Part shown: positions 23,122 through 32,331 of the stretch, in pieces
How positions within the stretch are numbered: position 1 is the first letter of the stretch
Layout: every line of letters begins with the position of its first letter
Assembly (NCBI GenBank): GCA_963747535.1
Contig: CAVVFX010000025.1
Coordinates: 310,001-374,000 of the forward strand
DNA from: CAVVFX01 sp963747535
Lineage (GTDB): Bacteria > Acidobacteriota > Terriglobia > Bryobacterales > Bryobacteraceae
Length of the DNA stretch: 64,000 bases
Direction: 5' to 3'
The notes under the pieces: generated by a model
What the model saw: only the letters and a program-made list of their open reading frames with translations
What the model was told of the DNA's origin: nothing
The model's database searches: none
Program-made: the position numbers and the translations under genes

Positions 23122-26010
23122 TTAGGGACCAGTGACACACGCTCCGCCGACAGCGGTATTTGAGACCCTCTGGATATCGATGACATTACACACGCCATCC
23201 TGATTGATATCAGCTGCGGCAGTACAAGTTTGAGTGCCGAGCGCAATATTCGTGGAGATCGTAACGTCCAGAGAATTGACGACTCCATCGTTATTGAGAT
23301 CGCACGGTAGCGGTGCCGTCAAGGATGACGGCAAAGCTACCGAACCCTGGGCGCTGATCGTTACCTCAGCGAAGTTTTTATTGTTCTCGGTGCTGACGAT
23401 CTGACCGCAGGTGACGATTGACGTACAAGTGTTGTTATATGTGCCATTGCCTGCGGTTCCGTTTGCCAGGGCTACCCCGGGGAATGAAGCCATGAGAAGC
23501 GGGTAAGAGGCCCCCTGACTTGTGTTGTAGGTACCGTTCGCTACCCCTGGACAGGAAAAAGTCAGCGTGGTGCTGGACGGAACAGCAGACACCGTCCATG
23601 TCGCCGCTATCCCGTTTGGCCCTAACGTCTGATCAGTAGCACCAGACACGTAGATCAGCCACCCAGGGAGCAGATTATGAGGCACTGTTGTCGTCGCTGT
23701 ACATGTGGATGAACTTGCGACGATACTCGTAAGTGATCCCTGCTGTTGAACAGTCGCCTGGTCACCTGAACTATAACCGCTGATTGCACCAGGTATCGTA
23801 AAAGTGGTCGGGCTAGTAACCGTGACGGTCCATGTTCCATTAAGGCTCGGAGCGCTTGTTACTTGACTGATCAAGACCTGCGTCCCAGTGGTATACGGGT
23901 TCGCGTGATCAGTCGTGATAGTGGTCGTACCCCCGGATACGGCGGCCGAAAGGATCGTGTAATACATTGGATTCCAAACGGACCATATCTGACGCGGCTG
24001 AACTGCTGTAAGCGCCACGTTGGTCTGATTTGCGTTGGTATTCCCGCTGACACTTGAAACTGTTACATGATCGCCGACCTGCATCCCCAGGTCGTCCTGC
24101 GTGACAACCCAGATAGGGGATTGGCCGGATCGAGTCATGCCGCTGATAGAATCGGTCGGCCGGATACCTACCCAGATGTTCCCCTGTTCGCTCATTGTCG
24201 GAGACACCCAGAGGGCTCCGGTATAGGCAGAGCCTTGGCTCAATACGGTTCCGCCATTAGTGCCGGTTGAAAATCCGCTGGTTTTCAAGGAGCCTGATGA
24301 TGAGTAATTGACCTGGTATTGGATGTTCGAATTCTTAGGGGTGGTCCACGCCACTTCGTATCCGGCTTGGCCGTCACTGACCCGCTTCGGAGTCCAGACA
24401 ATCGTTCGCGTGCGAATTAGTTCTTCTGGCTCACCAGATGCTGTGTACAAACTGGTTTGTCCGACGGTCATTGTATTGGGAGTACCGCTCTGCCCATAGT
24501 TACCATTGATGTACCAGGAAGTCAGACCGTCGAAGTAGTGGAAGTGAGTAGTGGCATCGTATCCAGCCCACCCGGGGTACTGCCAGACACCGCTATAATA
24601 CGGATCATTAGGCCAAACGGCGCCTCCCGCAGCTCCCACCTCATGGTCGGGAGCAGCGTTGACGTCAACTTTCATTACTCGACCGGGGTACATCGTGAAG
24701 GGCGGCCCGTAGTGATAAAAATGCTGGCCGGGATGATGAACATCTGGAACGTTTCCACCTCCCTTAACATACGTTCCAACATAGAAGGCGCCCTGAGTAT
24801 TTGTCGTGTTGTAGGAGCCCGAATTGGTGTATGAGATGGTGAACTCCAGGCGATTGCTTGCCGGATCAAACGTACCCGACTTAATGTAATTCTGCATATA
24901 TCCACTGCCGCGGCCATACATGCCTCCAGACGTGGCAGAATAATTGAACATATAAGGGGCAGGCTCATTGCTCGGAAACTGCAGGATGGGACCAGACCCG
25001 GTGTAGGTTCCCGGTGCCACGCCAGGGTCGATACCCGCAATGGTCACGTGGGTTGCCGAAGCAGCGGTGACATAATATGGCCGTATGTTCAGCAGGTTGT
25101 TCGTCATGCCGGACGCATAAGCAATCCAGCCCGTCCCCAACGTGTATCCGCTGGAGCAGCCGAGTGATCCAGTACCAAGATTGACCGTCGCTGTCTGGTT
25201 GCTGTTGACCGTAAAACCTGTGACCGGACAAGTTGCGGAACTGTATCCTCCAGTGGGCCCATATTTACCCGAAAACGTCTGTTGAGTCCAGAATGCTCTG
25301 AGGCACTGGTGGATATCGCTGGCGCCCGTGGTGCAGGAGTTCATGAATTGCTGGTAGCTGGAATTGGTTTGTCCGTCCCACAGGGATCCAACCTCGGCGC
25401 CGTTGGTCTTGGCATACCGGTCATCGCCCGTCCAACGCATCAAGTGGATCGTTCCGGAAAAGGAACCAAACGCGCTCGAATTCAGCGGGATTTGCAGGGT
25501 GTTGGCATCGATTACAGTAGCAGTCCAATACTCGTTTGGGTTTTGAGCGTTACAGAAGACCTGTTCACCTGGCACGTGGGTCATCGCCGTAGTGCCGTTT
25601 GCCCCCCTTCCGGAGACCGCTAGAATATTGTTCGTAGCCGAACTATAGGTAGCCTGCTCGTTGCCGCTGTAAAACTGCAATGTGCCAGAGTTTCCACACA
25701 TATACGCCCGATCCAGGTCAATGGAATTATCCGTAGCGGTGAGCCCGAGAGTCAGAACCGCCCACGCGTGTGTGTTTATCGGGCCCCAGGTTCCTGCACC
25801 TCCGTAAATTTCAAACTTGGGCGCCTGGCCGGATGCAAAGCCGTGGCCGTTAATGTAAATCAGGTTGGTATTGGACCCGGACGAGACGACGCTGTCGGGG
25901 ATGGATTCTTTCCAATCGTTAAGGACCGCAATCGTCTGTGCCGAGACGGCGCCTCCCGTCAGGAGTACTGTGACGGTGCTGGCAAGGATACAAGAAATGG
26001 GATTTCGCAT
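23122..26010 (-). CDS. Large secreted protein with C-terminal dockerin
   Basis: 962 residues. N-terminal signal peptide (CILASTVTVLLTGGAVSAQ). The body is a beta-rich region with many Gly, Ser, Thr and Asn and no recognised catalytic motif; Ig/fibronectin-like folds after residue ~540 (TLSAAVSGGTTTITTDHAN, then TSAPSLNGTWTVTVTSPTTF). The last ~70 residues hold two calcium-binding dockerin repeats: DLNNDGVVNSLDVTISTNIA and DINQDGVCNVIDIQRVSNTA. Dockerins bind cohesins; a cohesin-like domain is present in the protein encoded at 1-2491. It is not obviously a PEP-CTERM protein. The gene is monocistronic. Confidence 0.85.
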   Translation of the reverse strand: MRNPISCILASTVTVLLTGGAVSAQTIAVLNDWKESIPDSVVSSGSNTNLIYINGHGFASGQAPKFEIYGGAGTWGPINTHAWAVLTLGLTATDNSIDLDRAYMCGNSGTLQFYSGNEQATYSSATNNILAVSGRGANGTTAMTHVPGEQVFCNAQNPNEYWTATVIDANTLQIPLNSSAFGSFSGTIHLMRWTGDDRYAKTNGAEVGSLWDGQTNSSYQQFMNSCTTGASDIHQCLRAFWTQQTFSGKYGPTGGYSSATCPVTGFTVNSNQTATVNLGTGSLGCSSGYTLGTGWIAYASGMTNNLLNIRPYYVTAASATHVTIAGIDPGVAPGTYTGSGPILQFPSNEPAPYMFNYSATSGGMYGRGSGYMQNYIKSGTFDPASNRLEFTISYTNSGSYNTTNTQGAFYVGTYVKGGGNVPDVHHPGQHFYHYGPPFTMYPGRVMKVDVNAAPDHEVGAAGGAVWPNDPYYSGVWQYPGWAGYDATTHFHYFDGLTSWYINGNYGQSGTPNTMTVGQTSLYTASGEPEELIRTRTIVWTPKRVSDGQAGYEVAWTTPKNSNIQYQVNYSSSGSLKTSGFSTGTNGGTVLSQGSAYTGALWVSPTMSEQGNIWVGIRPTDSISGMTRSGQSPIWVVTQDDLGMQVGDHVTVSSVSGNTNANQTNVALTAVQPRQIWSVWNPMYYTILSAAVSGGTTTITTDHANPYTTGTQVLISQVTSAPSLNGTWTVTVTSPTTFTIPGAISGYSSGDQATVQQQGSLTSIVASSSTCTATTTVPHNLLPGWLIYVSGATDQTLGPNGIAATWTVSAVPSSTTLTFSCPGVANGTYNTSQGASYPLLMASFPGVALANGTAGNGTYNNTCTSIVTCGQIVSTENNKNFAEVTISAQGSVALPSSLTAPLPCDLNNDGVVNSLDVTISTNIALGTQTCTAAADINQDGVCNVIDIQRVSNTAVGGACVTGP

Positions 26011-26164
26011 GTCGAAGTAAGACTACAAGGATACCAGACAAGCGTAGTGGAACGTACTAGGACTATCAATATGAAATATAGTAAACACGCGAATATAGCG
26101 GAAAGTTAACACTCGGCGCTGGAATAGCCTGGAGTCCTCGAACGGCCTTGATTGGGTAGCGGCG

Positions 26165-26887
26165 TTAGCGCCCGTAGACAATCGGTGAACGGGGATTCCG
26201 TATGACAAGGCAAGTGAGCTGGTGTAAGTCATCACTAGCCGTCTGAACCGGGGGCCGCAACATCTCGCCGAAAGTCCAAAACTGCCCGGAAAACACCCGC
26301 CAGTATTCCTGCTTCACGATCGAAGCATCGGTAAACCATCGGTCCAATTCTCTGCGGGAGTATACCTGGGCGACATACGGAAGATCACTACCGTAGCCGG
26401 CTCCGGGCAACGCATAGACATTCGGAATGTACTGTTTTTCGTTGTATGGGAAGGTGAGCACCAGGTGGCCGCCGGGATTCAGGGCCTCCAGCATCACGCG
26501 AATCGCATCATCGTGGAGTTTGACATGTTCGAGAACGCTGATACAGGTAATCAGGTCGTACGAGCCCGTGACGGCGCGGGTTGCGTCCTCGTCCCTCACA
26601 TGAAAATGGCGGTTGACCATTCCTTCGGGCCAGTAATCCCGAATATTGTCGATCGCCGTCACAACAGGTCCGCAAGTACGGATGAGGCTTGGCAAAGCAC
26701 TCTCACCTGTGCCGATATCAAGAACCGTCTTGGGGCCGACCTGCGTGATCGCTTCGAAGACGAAACGGTATTCGATGGGACGCTCGTTGATACGCCGGAA
26801 CGATTGGGCTTCGAACTCGGACTGAACTACGGCCCGGCAATAGCGCCGCCCAGCGGAATGTACGACATTCTTAACGAATCTGGTCAC
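26165..26887 (-). CDS. Class I SAM-dependent methyltransferase
   Basis: 240 residues. SAM-binding motif I is VLDIGTGESALPSLI (~55), motif II region VTAIDNIRDYW, then DLITCISVLEHVKLHDDAI and NPGGHLVLTFPYNEKQY. The substrate cannot be read from sequence; sugar or small lipid-linked methylation is usual in such loci. It follows the flippase gene by 13 bp in a minus-strand operon running from 33986 to 26165. Confidence 0.85.
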   Translation of the reverse strand: MTRFVKNVVHSAGRRYCRAVVQSEFEAQSFRRINERPIEYRFVFEAITQVGPKTVLDIGTGESALPSLIRTCGPVVTAIDNIRDYWPEGMVNRHFHVRDEDATRAVTGSYDLITCISVLEHVKLHDDAIRVMLEALNPGGHLVLTFPYNEKQYIPNVYALPGAGYGSDLPYVAQVYSRRELDRWFTDASIVKQEYWRVFSGQFWTFGEMLRPPVQTASDDLHQLTCLVIRNPRSPIVYGR

Positions 26888-26900
26888 TACGTTACACCCT

Positions 26901-28382
26901 TCATACTGCGACGCCCGCTTCGGTCTCTCGGGAAGTGTACCTTGTCCATTGGTTCCGGAGCAGATGGATCAGGGAGTCGCGCTCTTCTTTATCGAAGCCG
27001 CCGAAAAGCACCGATAGTGCATGGCCCGCGGTTAGCAGGACAGCCAGGCCGCACTGAGGCCCGAGACCAGCGGGATGGAGAAGGAAGAACGCGGAAATTG
27101 CGATGGCCGTAAAAAGAGCGATGCGCAACAACTTCTGATAGTCGAAGCGAAAGCGCCGGAGACGCTGTGCTTCCCAGAACCCATAGCCTAAGGTGAAGGA
27201 GAAGCCCACCATAGTCGCGGCAACAGCGCCCCAGAGCTTGAATTGCGGTATCAGCAGGGCATAGGCAGCGAAACACGCGACCGCACCGACCGTATTGACC
27301 CTGGCCTCCAGGCCGGGTTTGCCTTCCGCCGTGAATACACTTTGCAAATGCGCGCCCAGCGACCGTATGAGATAGGCCGTCGCAAGCCATGGCACGAGAA
27401 CACCCGCTCCGTAGAACCCGGGCGTAACCAACAATCGCAGGCCAGGTTGAATAAAAAGGGAAAGAACAACCACGATTACACTAAGGCCCGCCATCAGGCA
27501 GGTGAGGGTGCGAACGTAAACTTTCTCTCCATTCGGCGCATTCACAATCGCGCACACCTGAGAATTCCAGTGCAGCACAAACGGCGCATGACAGAAAGAG
27601 ACTAGCATCCCGATCTTATAGGCAAGGGAGTATACACCCAGTTCGTCGAGCGAGATGCGATTGCGGAGAAAGATGCGATCCCCGTAGTGAACAAAGAACA
27701 CTGCCAACCCGCTCAAGCCGAGCGGAACCGCATACCGTATCAAGCGCCAGAGAAGCCCCAAGTCGATGGAGATTTTCATCATCGGCGATAGCACGTACCA
27801 CGTCGTGTACCCCGCCAGGACCGCAAAACCCACCAGGCCGCTGGTGAGTATGGCGCTTACGCCCCACCGGAACAGGATCAACAGCACCAGATTCAGCGCG
27901 GTAGTTCCAACTAGATAGCAGAGGTTCGCCCGGACATATTGCCCCGACTGGCCGAAGGTGCGCATGCAGCAGTAGCCCATCTCAACCGGCATGGAGAATC
28001 CCAGCCCGAAAAAGACCAGCCGGAAGTATCGCGCGTAGCTCGCTGTCCCAAAGACGATCTGGCTCAGAGTCGAGGCGCCGAACAACGAAATAGCAGCGCA
28101 CGCGCAGCCCAGGAGAACGGCGCCAAAAAAAGCGGTACTGATGCACTTCTCCTTCTCCTCCTCGGTTTCGGCAGCAAAGTAAAAATAGAAAAGCGCCGAA
28201 CCGAGCCGGCCACCCACTAGGAGGGATGCCAAGTTTACGGTCAGATCGAGCAGTTCCATCACCCCATAATCGCCAGGGGTGAGATAGCGTGTATACACGG
28301 GCAGCAGGAGAAAGCCCATCGCACGGCTAGCCATCATGGCTACCGAATAGGTACCGGTCTTTTTGATAATATCGCGGAGCAT
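26901..28382 (-). CDS. wzx: Polysaccharide flippase (Wzx/MATE-like)
   Basis: 493 residues with about 12-14 membrane segments. Starts with GTYSVAMMASRAMGFLLLPV (typical Wzx N-terminus), followed by YTRYLTPGDYGVMELLDLTV. It would move the lipid-linked repeat unit across the inner membrane. It lies between the methyltransferase and the acyltransferase genes with 16-bp gaps. Confidence 0.92.
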   Translation of the reverse strand: MLRDIIKKTGTYSVAMMASRAMGFLLLPVYTRYLTPGDYGVMELLDLTVNLASLLVGGRLGSALFYFYFAAETEEEKEKCISTAFFGAVLLGCACAAISLFGASTLSQIVFGTASYARYFRLVFFGLGFSMPVEMGYCCMRTFGQSGQYVRANLCYLVGTTALNLVLLILFRWGVSAILTSGLVGFAVLAGYTTWYVLSPMMKISIDLGLLWRLIRYAVPLGLSGLAVFFVHYGDRIFLRNRISLDELGVYSLAYKIGMLVSFCHAPFVLHWNSQVCAIVNAPNGEKVYVRTLTCLMAGLSVIVVVLSLFIQPGLRLLVTPGFYGAGVLVPWLATAYLIRSLGAHLQSVFTAEGKPGLEARVNTVGAVACFAAYALLIPQFKLWGAVAATMVGFSFTLGYGFWEAQRLRRFRFDYQKLLRIALFTAIAISAFFLLHPAGLGPQCGLAVLLTAGHALSVLFGGFDKEERDSLIHLLRNQWTRYTSRETEAGVAV

Positions 28383-28398
28383 GTTTATCGAAAACGTT

Positions 28399-29514
28399 TT
28401 AAATACTCACCGGAACCGCTTTCAGCGTTGCCGATGGCTTTACCGTGAAGCGTTCCTTTAGGAGCAAGAACGGACGCTCTACCAGTTTGTAGGATAGGGT
28501 CGCCAGCACCAGGGTCAGTCCGAAAGCCGTGATCAGTTGCACACTCCACCGTGAATTGGCCATAAAATCATGCACCAATGCGATAACCGTAAAGTGATAA
28601 AGGTATACGGAATACGAGATTCGACCGGCAAAGCGCAAAGGAGGCGCTTCGAGCCAGGACCACAGGCGTGTGCCGGATAAGGTGATCAACTGTGCCAGGA
28701 GCAGCGTAATCAGGATAGCGTCGATGGTCATGCCGCCCAGATAGTGAAACGTGGGCCCGGCGGTCTCCTCCAGCCAGACTGATCCCGCCAGGCACGATGC
28801 AAGGATGATTGGCAGCAGCGGAGCGTTTGTCACACGCAAGAGAGTTTTTTGGAATAGTCCGGCCTTGATGATGATTGCCAGCAGACAGCCGTACATGATA
28901 TTGTCCACGCGGGATTCGAAGGAGTAGCGAAGATAATCGACGGGTGAAAGACCGAGCATGCAAATGGATATCCGATATATCCAGACCAGACATATCCCTA
29001 CTGAAACCAGTTTCACCAACTTCGATAAATCGTTGCGGTATTTTACGAAAACCCAAGGCCAGATCAGGTAAAACTTCTCTTCGACGCCAAGAGACCAAGT
29101 CACCCCCATGATGTTCTTGGGACCCGGCGGCAGTATTTGTTTGAGACCGTTGTAATAGTCTCCAACGTAGAAGAAAGAGCTCATCACCTCGGTCCGATTC
29201 ACTGCTGCGCCGATCACGAGCGCTGTACCTACACAGAAGAACCAGAATACGTAGAACGCAGGAAAGATGCGTAGCGTTCGTCGGATGTAGAAACCTTTCA
29301 GCGAGACCGTCCCAGTGTCGGCATTCTCTTTAAGAAGCAACCATGTGATCAGGAAGCCACTGAGCACGAAAAAGATCGCTACACCCAAAGCACCATACTG
29401 CCGTGGTAGAAGATCTGCGTGTGCACAGAACACCAGGAATGCGCTAATTCCGCGAACTCCGTCTAAAGCCGGAATGTGTGATCTCGACAGTCTTTGCGCA
29501 AGTTTGATATTCAT
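28399..29514 (-). CDS. Acyltransferase family 3 (OafA-like)
   Basis: 371 residues with about ten membrane segments. The family's conserved region ALDGVRGISAFLVFCAHADL (catalytic His17-18 region in the first loop, FCAHADLLP) is at the N-terminus, followed by GALGVAIFFVLSGFLITW and the R-R-T-L-R-IFP segment (FYIRRTLRIFPAFYVFWF). It would O-acetylate or O-acylate sugars of the repeat unit. TAA of the upstream GT4 abuts its ATG (TTAAATG). Confidence 0.9.
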   Translation of the reverse strand: MNIKLAQRLSRSHIPALDGVRGISAFLVFCAHADLLPRQYGALGVAIFFVLSGFLITWLLLKENADTGTVSLKGFYIRRTLRIFPAFYVFWFFCVGTALVIGAAVNRTEVMSSFFYVGDYYNGLKQILPPGPKNIMGVTWSLGVEEKFYLIWPWVFVKYRNDLSKLVKLVSVGICLVWIYRISICMLGLSPVDYLRYSFESRVDNIMYGCLLAIIIKAGLFQKTLLRVTNAPLLPIILASCLAGSVWLEETAGPTFHYLGGMTIDAILITLLLAQLITLSGTRLWSWLEAPPLRFAGRISYSVYLYHFTVIALVHDFMANSRWSVQLITAFGLTLVLATLSYKLVERPFLLLKERFTVKPSATLKAVPVSI

Positions 29515-30666
29515 TTAACGTGCTGCAATCAGTTGTTGGAAGAGTTCTTCATACTGGCCGGCCATCGAGTGGATCGAATAGCGTTCCAGCACAGCCTTTC
29601 GACCACGTTCACCGCGCTCCACCCGGTCGGGTGTATTCATCAAACGCAGCATGTTCTCCGCTAGACTCGCGGCGTCAGACGGCCTCGCAAGCCAACCACA
29701 GCCGGCACCCTCTACCACCTCGGGAGTACCCCCCACCGCAGTCGCGACAACTGGCAGCCCGGCGGCCATGGCCTCCAACAAGCTCATGGAGAGCCCTTCA
29801 CTTTTGGACGAGAGCACGAAAGCATCTAGGCCCCCTAGGAAGCCCGCAATATCCAGGCTCCAGCCGCGGAACTTCACCGCGGACTCTAGGCCAAGCGTTG
29901 CGCTGAAGCGCTTCAAATCTTCGAGCAGTTCACCGTAGCCCAGCACCTCCAGCCGGCACGATGGACAGTGATTATGAACGCGCGCGAACGCGGCTAGCAG
30001 CGTCATGTGGTCCTTCACTGGCGCTAACCGGCCAACCGTGCCGAAAACGAACTCGCCCGCAGCGCCGGAAGGATGCACGCCCCGCAATTCGTCGGCTTCG
30101 ATTCCGTTCGGAATCACGGCAGTCCGGTCGCGGAGCCGAGCGTAGCGTAGCTGAAACACCTCTTCCACCTGTTTGCACACAAGAACGATGCGGTCGTTCC
30201 CTTCGCAGGAAAACGCAAACAGTTTCTCTGCCCAGCGGGGCATTCCCAGTGTGCTGGTGCCGTGGATAGTACTCACCACCACAGGAGTCCGCGCGATCTT
30301 TCCGGCCGCGGCCGCGTAATGAGTGACGAGGGGATTGTGAGCGTGCAGAACGTTGATCTGGTGAGTTTTCAGGAAACGGGCCAATTTCCAAATGGCGAGA
30401 GGGCTGAAACCATCCGTTTTGCCCAACTCCGTAAGGCTCACGCCGCTCTCCAGAAAACGCCGTGCGGGTACAGGCATCACATCCAGGTCACGGAGGCAAA
30501 CAACATGCACCTCGTGGCCCATCTCCCGCAGCCGCAGCGAGAGACACGCCACCATTTTTTCGGCCCCGCCGGTACCAAGGCTGTCGATGAATTCCACAAT
30601 TCGCAGGCACCTGCCAGGACGGAACTCCGATTCTAGAGTCGGCCCCATCGCCAAACTGGTATCCAT
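29515..30666 (-). CDS. Glycosyltransferase family 4
   Basis: 383 residues. CLRIVEFIDSLGTGGAEKM at the N-terminus (the start could also be Met7 at 30648), HAHNPLVTHYAAAAGKIART in the acceptor half, and FGTVGRLAPVKDHMTLLAAF, KFRGWSLDIAGFLGGLDAFV and SEGLSMSLLEAMAAGLPVVA (with E-x7-E) in the donor half. It transfers one sugar of the repeat unit. Directly adjacent to the acyltransferase gene and 17 bp after the methyltransferase gene. Confidence 0.92.
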   Translation of the reverse strand: MDTSLAMGPTLESEFRPGRCLRIVEFIDSLGTGGAEKMVACLSLRLREMGHEVHVVCLRDLDVMPVPARRFLESGVSLTELGKTDGFSPLAIWKLARFLKTHQINVLHAHNPLVTHYAAAAGKIARTPVVVSTIHGTSTLGMPRWAEKLFAFSCEGNDRIVLVCKQVEEVFQLRYARLRDRTAVIPNGIEADELRGVHPSGAAGEFVFGTVGRLAPVKDHMTLLAAFARVHNHCPSCRLEVLGYGELLEDLKRFSATLGLESAVKFRGWSLDIAGFLGGLDAFVLSSKSEGLSMSLLEAMAAGLPVVATAVGGTPEVVEGAGCGWLARPSDAASLAENMLRLMNTPDRVERGERGRKAVLERYSIHSMAGQYEELFQQLIAAR

Positions 30667-30683
30667 ATTGAAATCCCTCTCGT

Positions 30684-31346
30684 CTAATGCGCAGCAGGCG
30701 TGAATCTATACATCCTGAATACCCGACCGCGTTTGAGTTCGCGAACGCCAGGCAGATTCTCGATATACTGAGTCGACGTCCAACGGCACACGCACACGAA
30801 GATGACATCCCGCGGCTCCGCTTGAAGTGAAGTCGAAAGGTTTCTTACCACAGCGGCCATGACCGGGTCTCGAAAAGGATTGAAGAAATAAACGACTAGT
30901 GGCCCCGCGGGAATGGCGAAGTCTGCGGCATCAGAGTGTATGGATTCGATCTTTCGACACTTTCGTACACCGCGAAACTTGGCTAAATTCCTGATGGCGA
31001 TCTCATGCAACTCCTTTGCAAACTCCACTCCTATAATGTGTCGGAACGGATAACGTGCCGCCATTAGCAATACCCGACCCTTGCCAGAGCCGAAATCAAT
31101 GAATGTATAATCCTCGAATCGGACGTCGATTTGCTGTAACGTCTCGGCCACCTCATCCGGTGGTACTGACTCGTACGGGAGCGCGGAGATCCCATTCTTC
31201 CCTAGCACCGACAACCGGGAAATCTGAACGACACCAGCGGTATCGACGTGATGAGCCCAATCGTAAGCTTTGCTCCTGAGGAACGTACCCAGGCGGCCCT
31301 TAGCGCTCCGCCACCGCTCGCTAATCATCTGTGTTTTGACTCCCAA
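30684..31346 (-). CDS. Class I SAM-dependent methyltransferase
   Basis: 220 residues from 31346, or 214 from the ATG at 31328 that overlaps the deacetylase stop (GATGATTAG); the latter overlap is the usual coupling. Motif I: DYTFIDFGSGKGRVLLMAAR. Motif II: HIIGVEFAKELHEIAI. Substrate unknown, though the fold matches small methyltransferases in sugar clusters. Confidence 0.85.
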   Translation of the reverse strand: MGVKTQMISERWRSAKGRLGTFLRSKAYDWAHHVDTAGVVQISRLSVLGKNGISALPYESVPPDEVAETLQQIDVRFEDYTFIDFGSGKGRVLLMAARYPFRHIIGVEFAKELHEIAIRNLAKFRGVRKCRKIESIHSDAADFAIPAGPLVVYFFNPFRDPVMAAVVRNLSTSLQAEPRDVIFVCVCRWTSTQYIENLPGVRELKRGRVFRMYRFTPAAH

Positions 31347-32331
31347 ATGCCGTGCCTTCTAGTTGAGCGTGCCCGGATTTGGTCGACATGCGGCTTAAAG
31401 CGCTTCGTGCGAACTGCCTAGCCACGTCCCACGCTATTGGACTTTCATTGACCGAAAACCGCTCCAGTAGTTCGATATTGTCCCGCGTGTCCGCCCGGGC
31501 GAACGTCACGCCGCCTCGATTCATCAGCAACACACGATAACCGGCATCCCGCATGGCCGCCAGCGTGTCTTGGTTAGCTTGATCCGCCCGCCCAAACGGC
31601 AGCGCGACACAGCCGCTGAGTTGAATGCCGGGAATTTGCTCCAGATATGTTCTTGTAGTCTCGATTTCCGCCTTCTGCTCGGCAAAGGAGAGGGATGCCA
31701 TTACATAGTGGCGATGTGTATGATTACCGTACCAAACCAAACGATGCGACACAAAATCACTCTGCTGCGACACCACGTACTGTGGGATCTTGTCTCGAAT
31801 CCCTTTGTACTCCAAAAAACGATCGAGCTCCCGTTCAACTGTGCAGCTGTTATTGCGTGGATCCTTCAGATAAGTATAGAACGATTGGCCGGGAATTTTC
31901 TGAACGCCTCTAACAAATGCCTCGCACTCTTGAGTGAGCCCGTTATTCACGATATACATCACCTTATGCCGCCAGAACGTACGTCCTTCGAGCCCGTAGG
32001 TGTTGACGAAAACTGTGAACGGCACTTCGAGTGCCACGAGGACCGGCATGGCCTCGTCGATTACGGACTTATACCCGTCATCAAATGTTACTGCCGCCAC
32101 ACCTTTCCGGATCTTGCATTCGGCCAGTTCGTCAATCGGAATGAAGCGGACAGCCTTTTTGAGCGCGGCGATCTGATCGTAGAGCCATTCAGGCGTAATG
32201 TTGTCGGGGCTCGCTACCTCAGCTGGGGGTCGGCGATAACACGCGTGATACGTCAGCACCGGCGCGGCGCGTGACGCGATCGCGCGAAGTGGGATGACCC
32301 GGGCCATGATTTCCTTGAACAGCAGGTTCAT
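31321..32331 (-). CDS. Polysaccharide deacetylase (NodB family)
   Basis: 336 residues. VLTYHACYRRP near the N-terminus, the NodB block VAAVTFDDGYKSVIDEAMPV and the metal-binding GNHTHRHYVMASLS. No signal peptide. It shares the TFDDGY motif with the 22071 enzyme but is otherwise distant. It starts as ATGA at the stop of the CelD-like gene and overlaps the downstream methyltransferase. It probably deacetylates a sugar intermediate of the repeat unit. Confidence 0.88.
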   Translation of the reverse strand: MNLLFKEIMARVIPLRAIASRAAPVLTYHACYRRPPAEVASPDNITPEWLYDQIAALKKAVRFIPIDELAECKIRKGVAAVTFDDGYKSVIDEAMPVLVALEVPFTVFVNTYGLEGRTFWRHKVMYIVNNGLTQECEAFVRGVQKIPGQSFYTYLKDPRNNSCTVERELDRFLEYKGIRDKIPQYVVSQQSDFVSHRLVWYGNHTHRHYVMASLSFAEQKAEIETTRTYLEQIPGIQLSGCVALPFGRADQANQDTLAAMRDAGYRVLLMNRGGVTFARADTRDNIELLERFSVNESPIAWDVARQFARSALSRMSTKSGHAQLEGTAFGSQNTDD

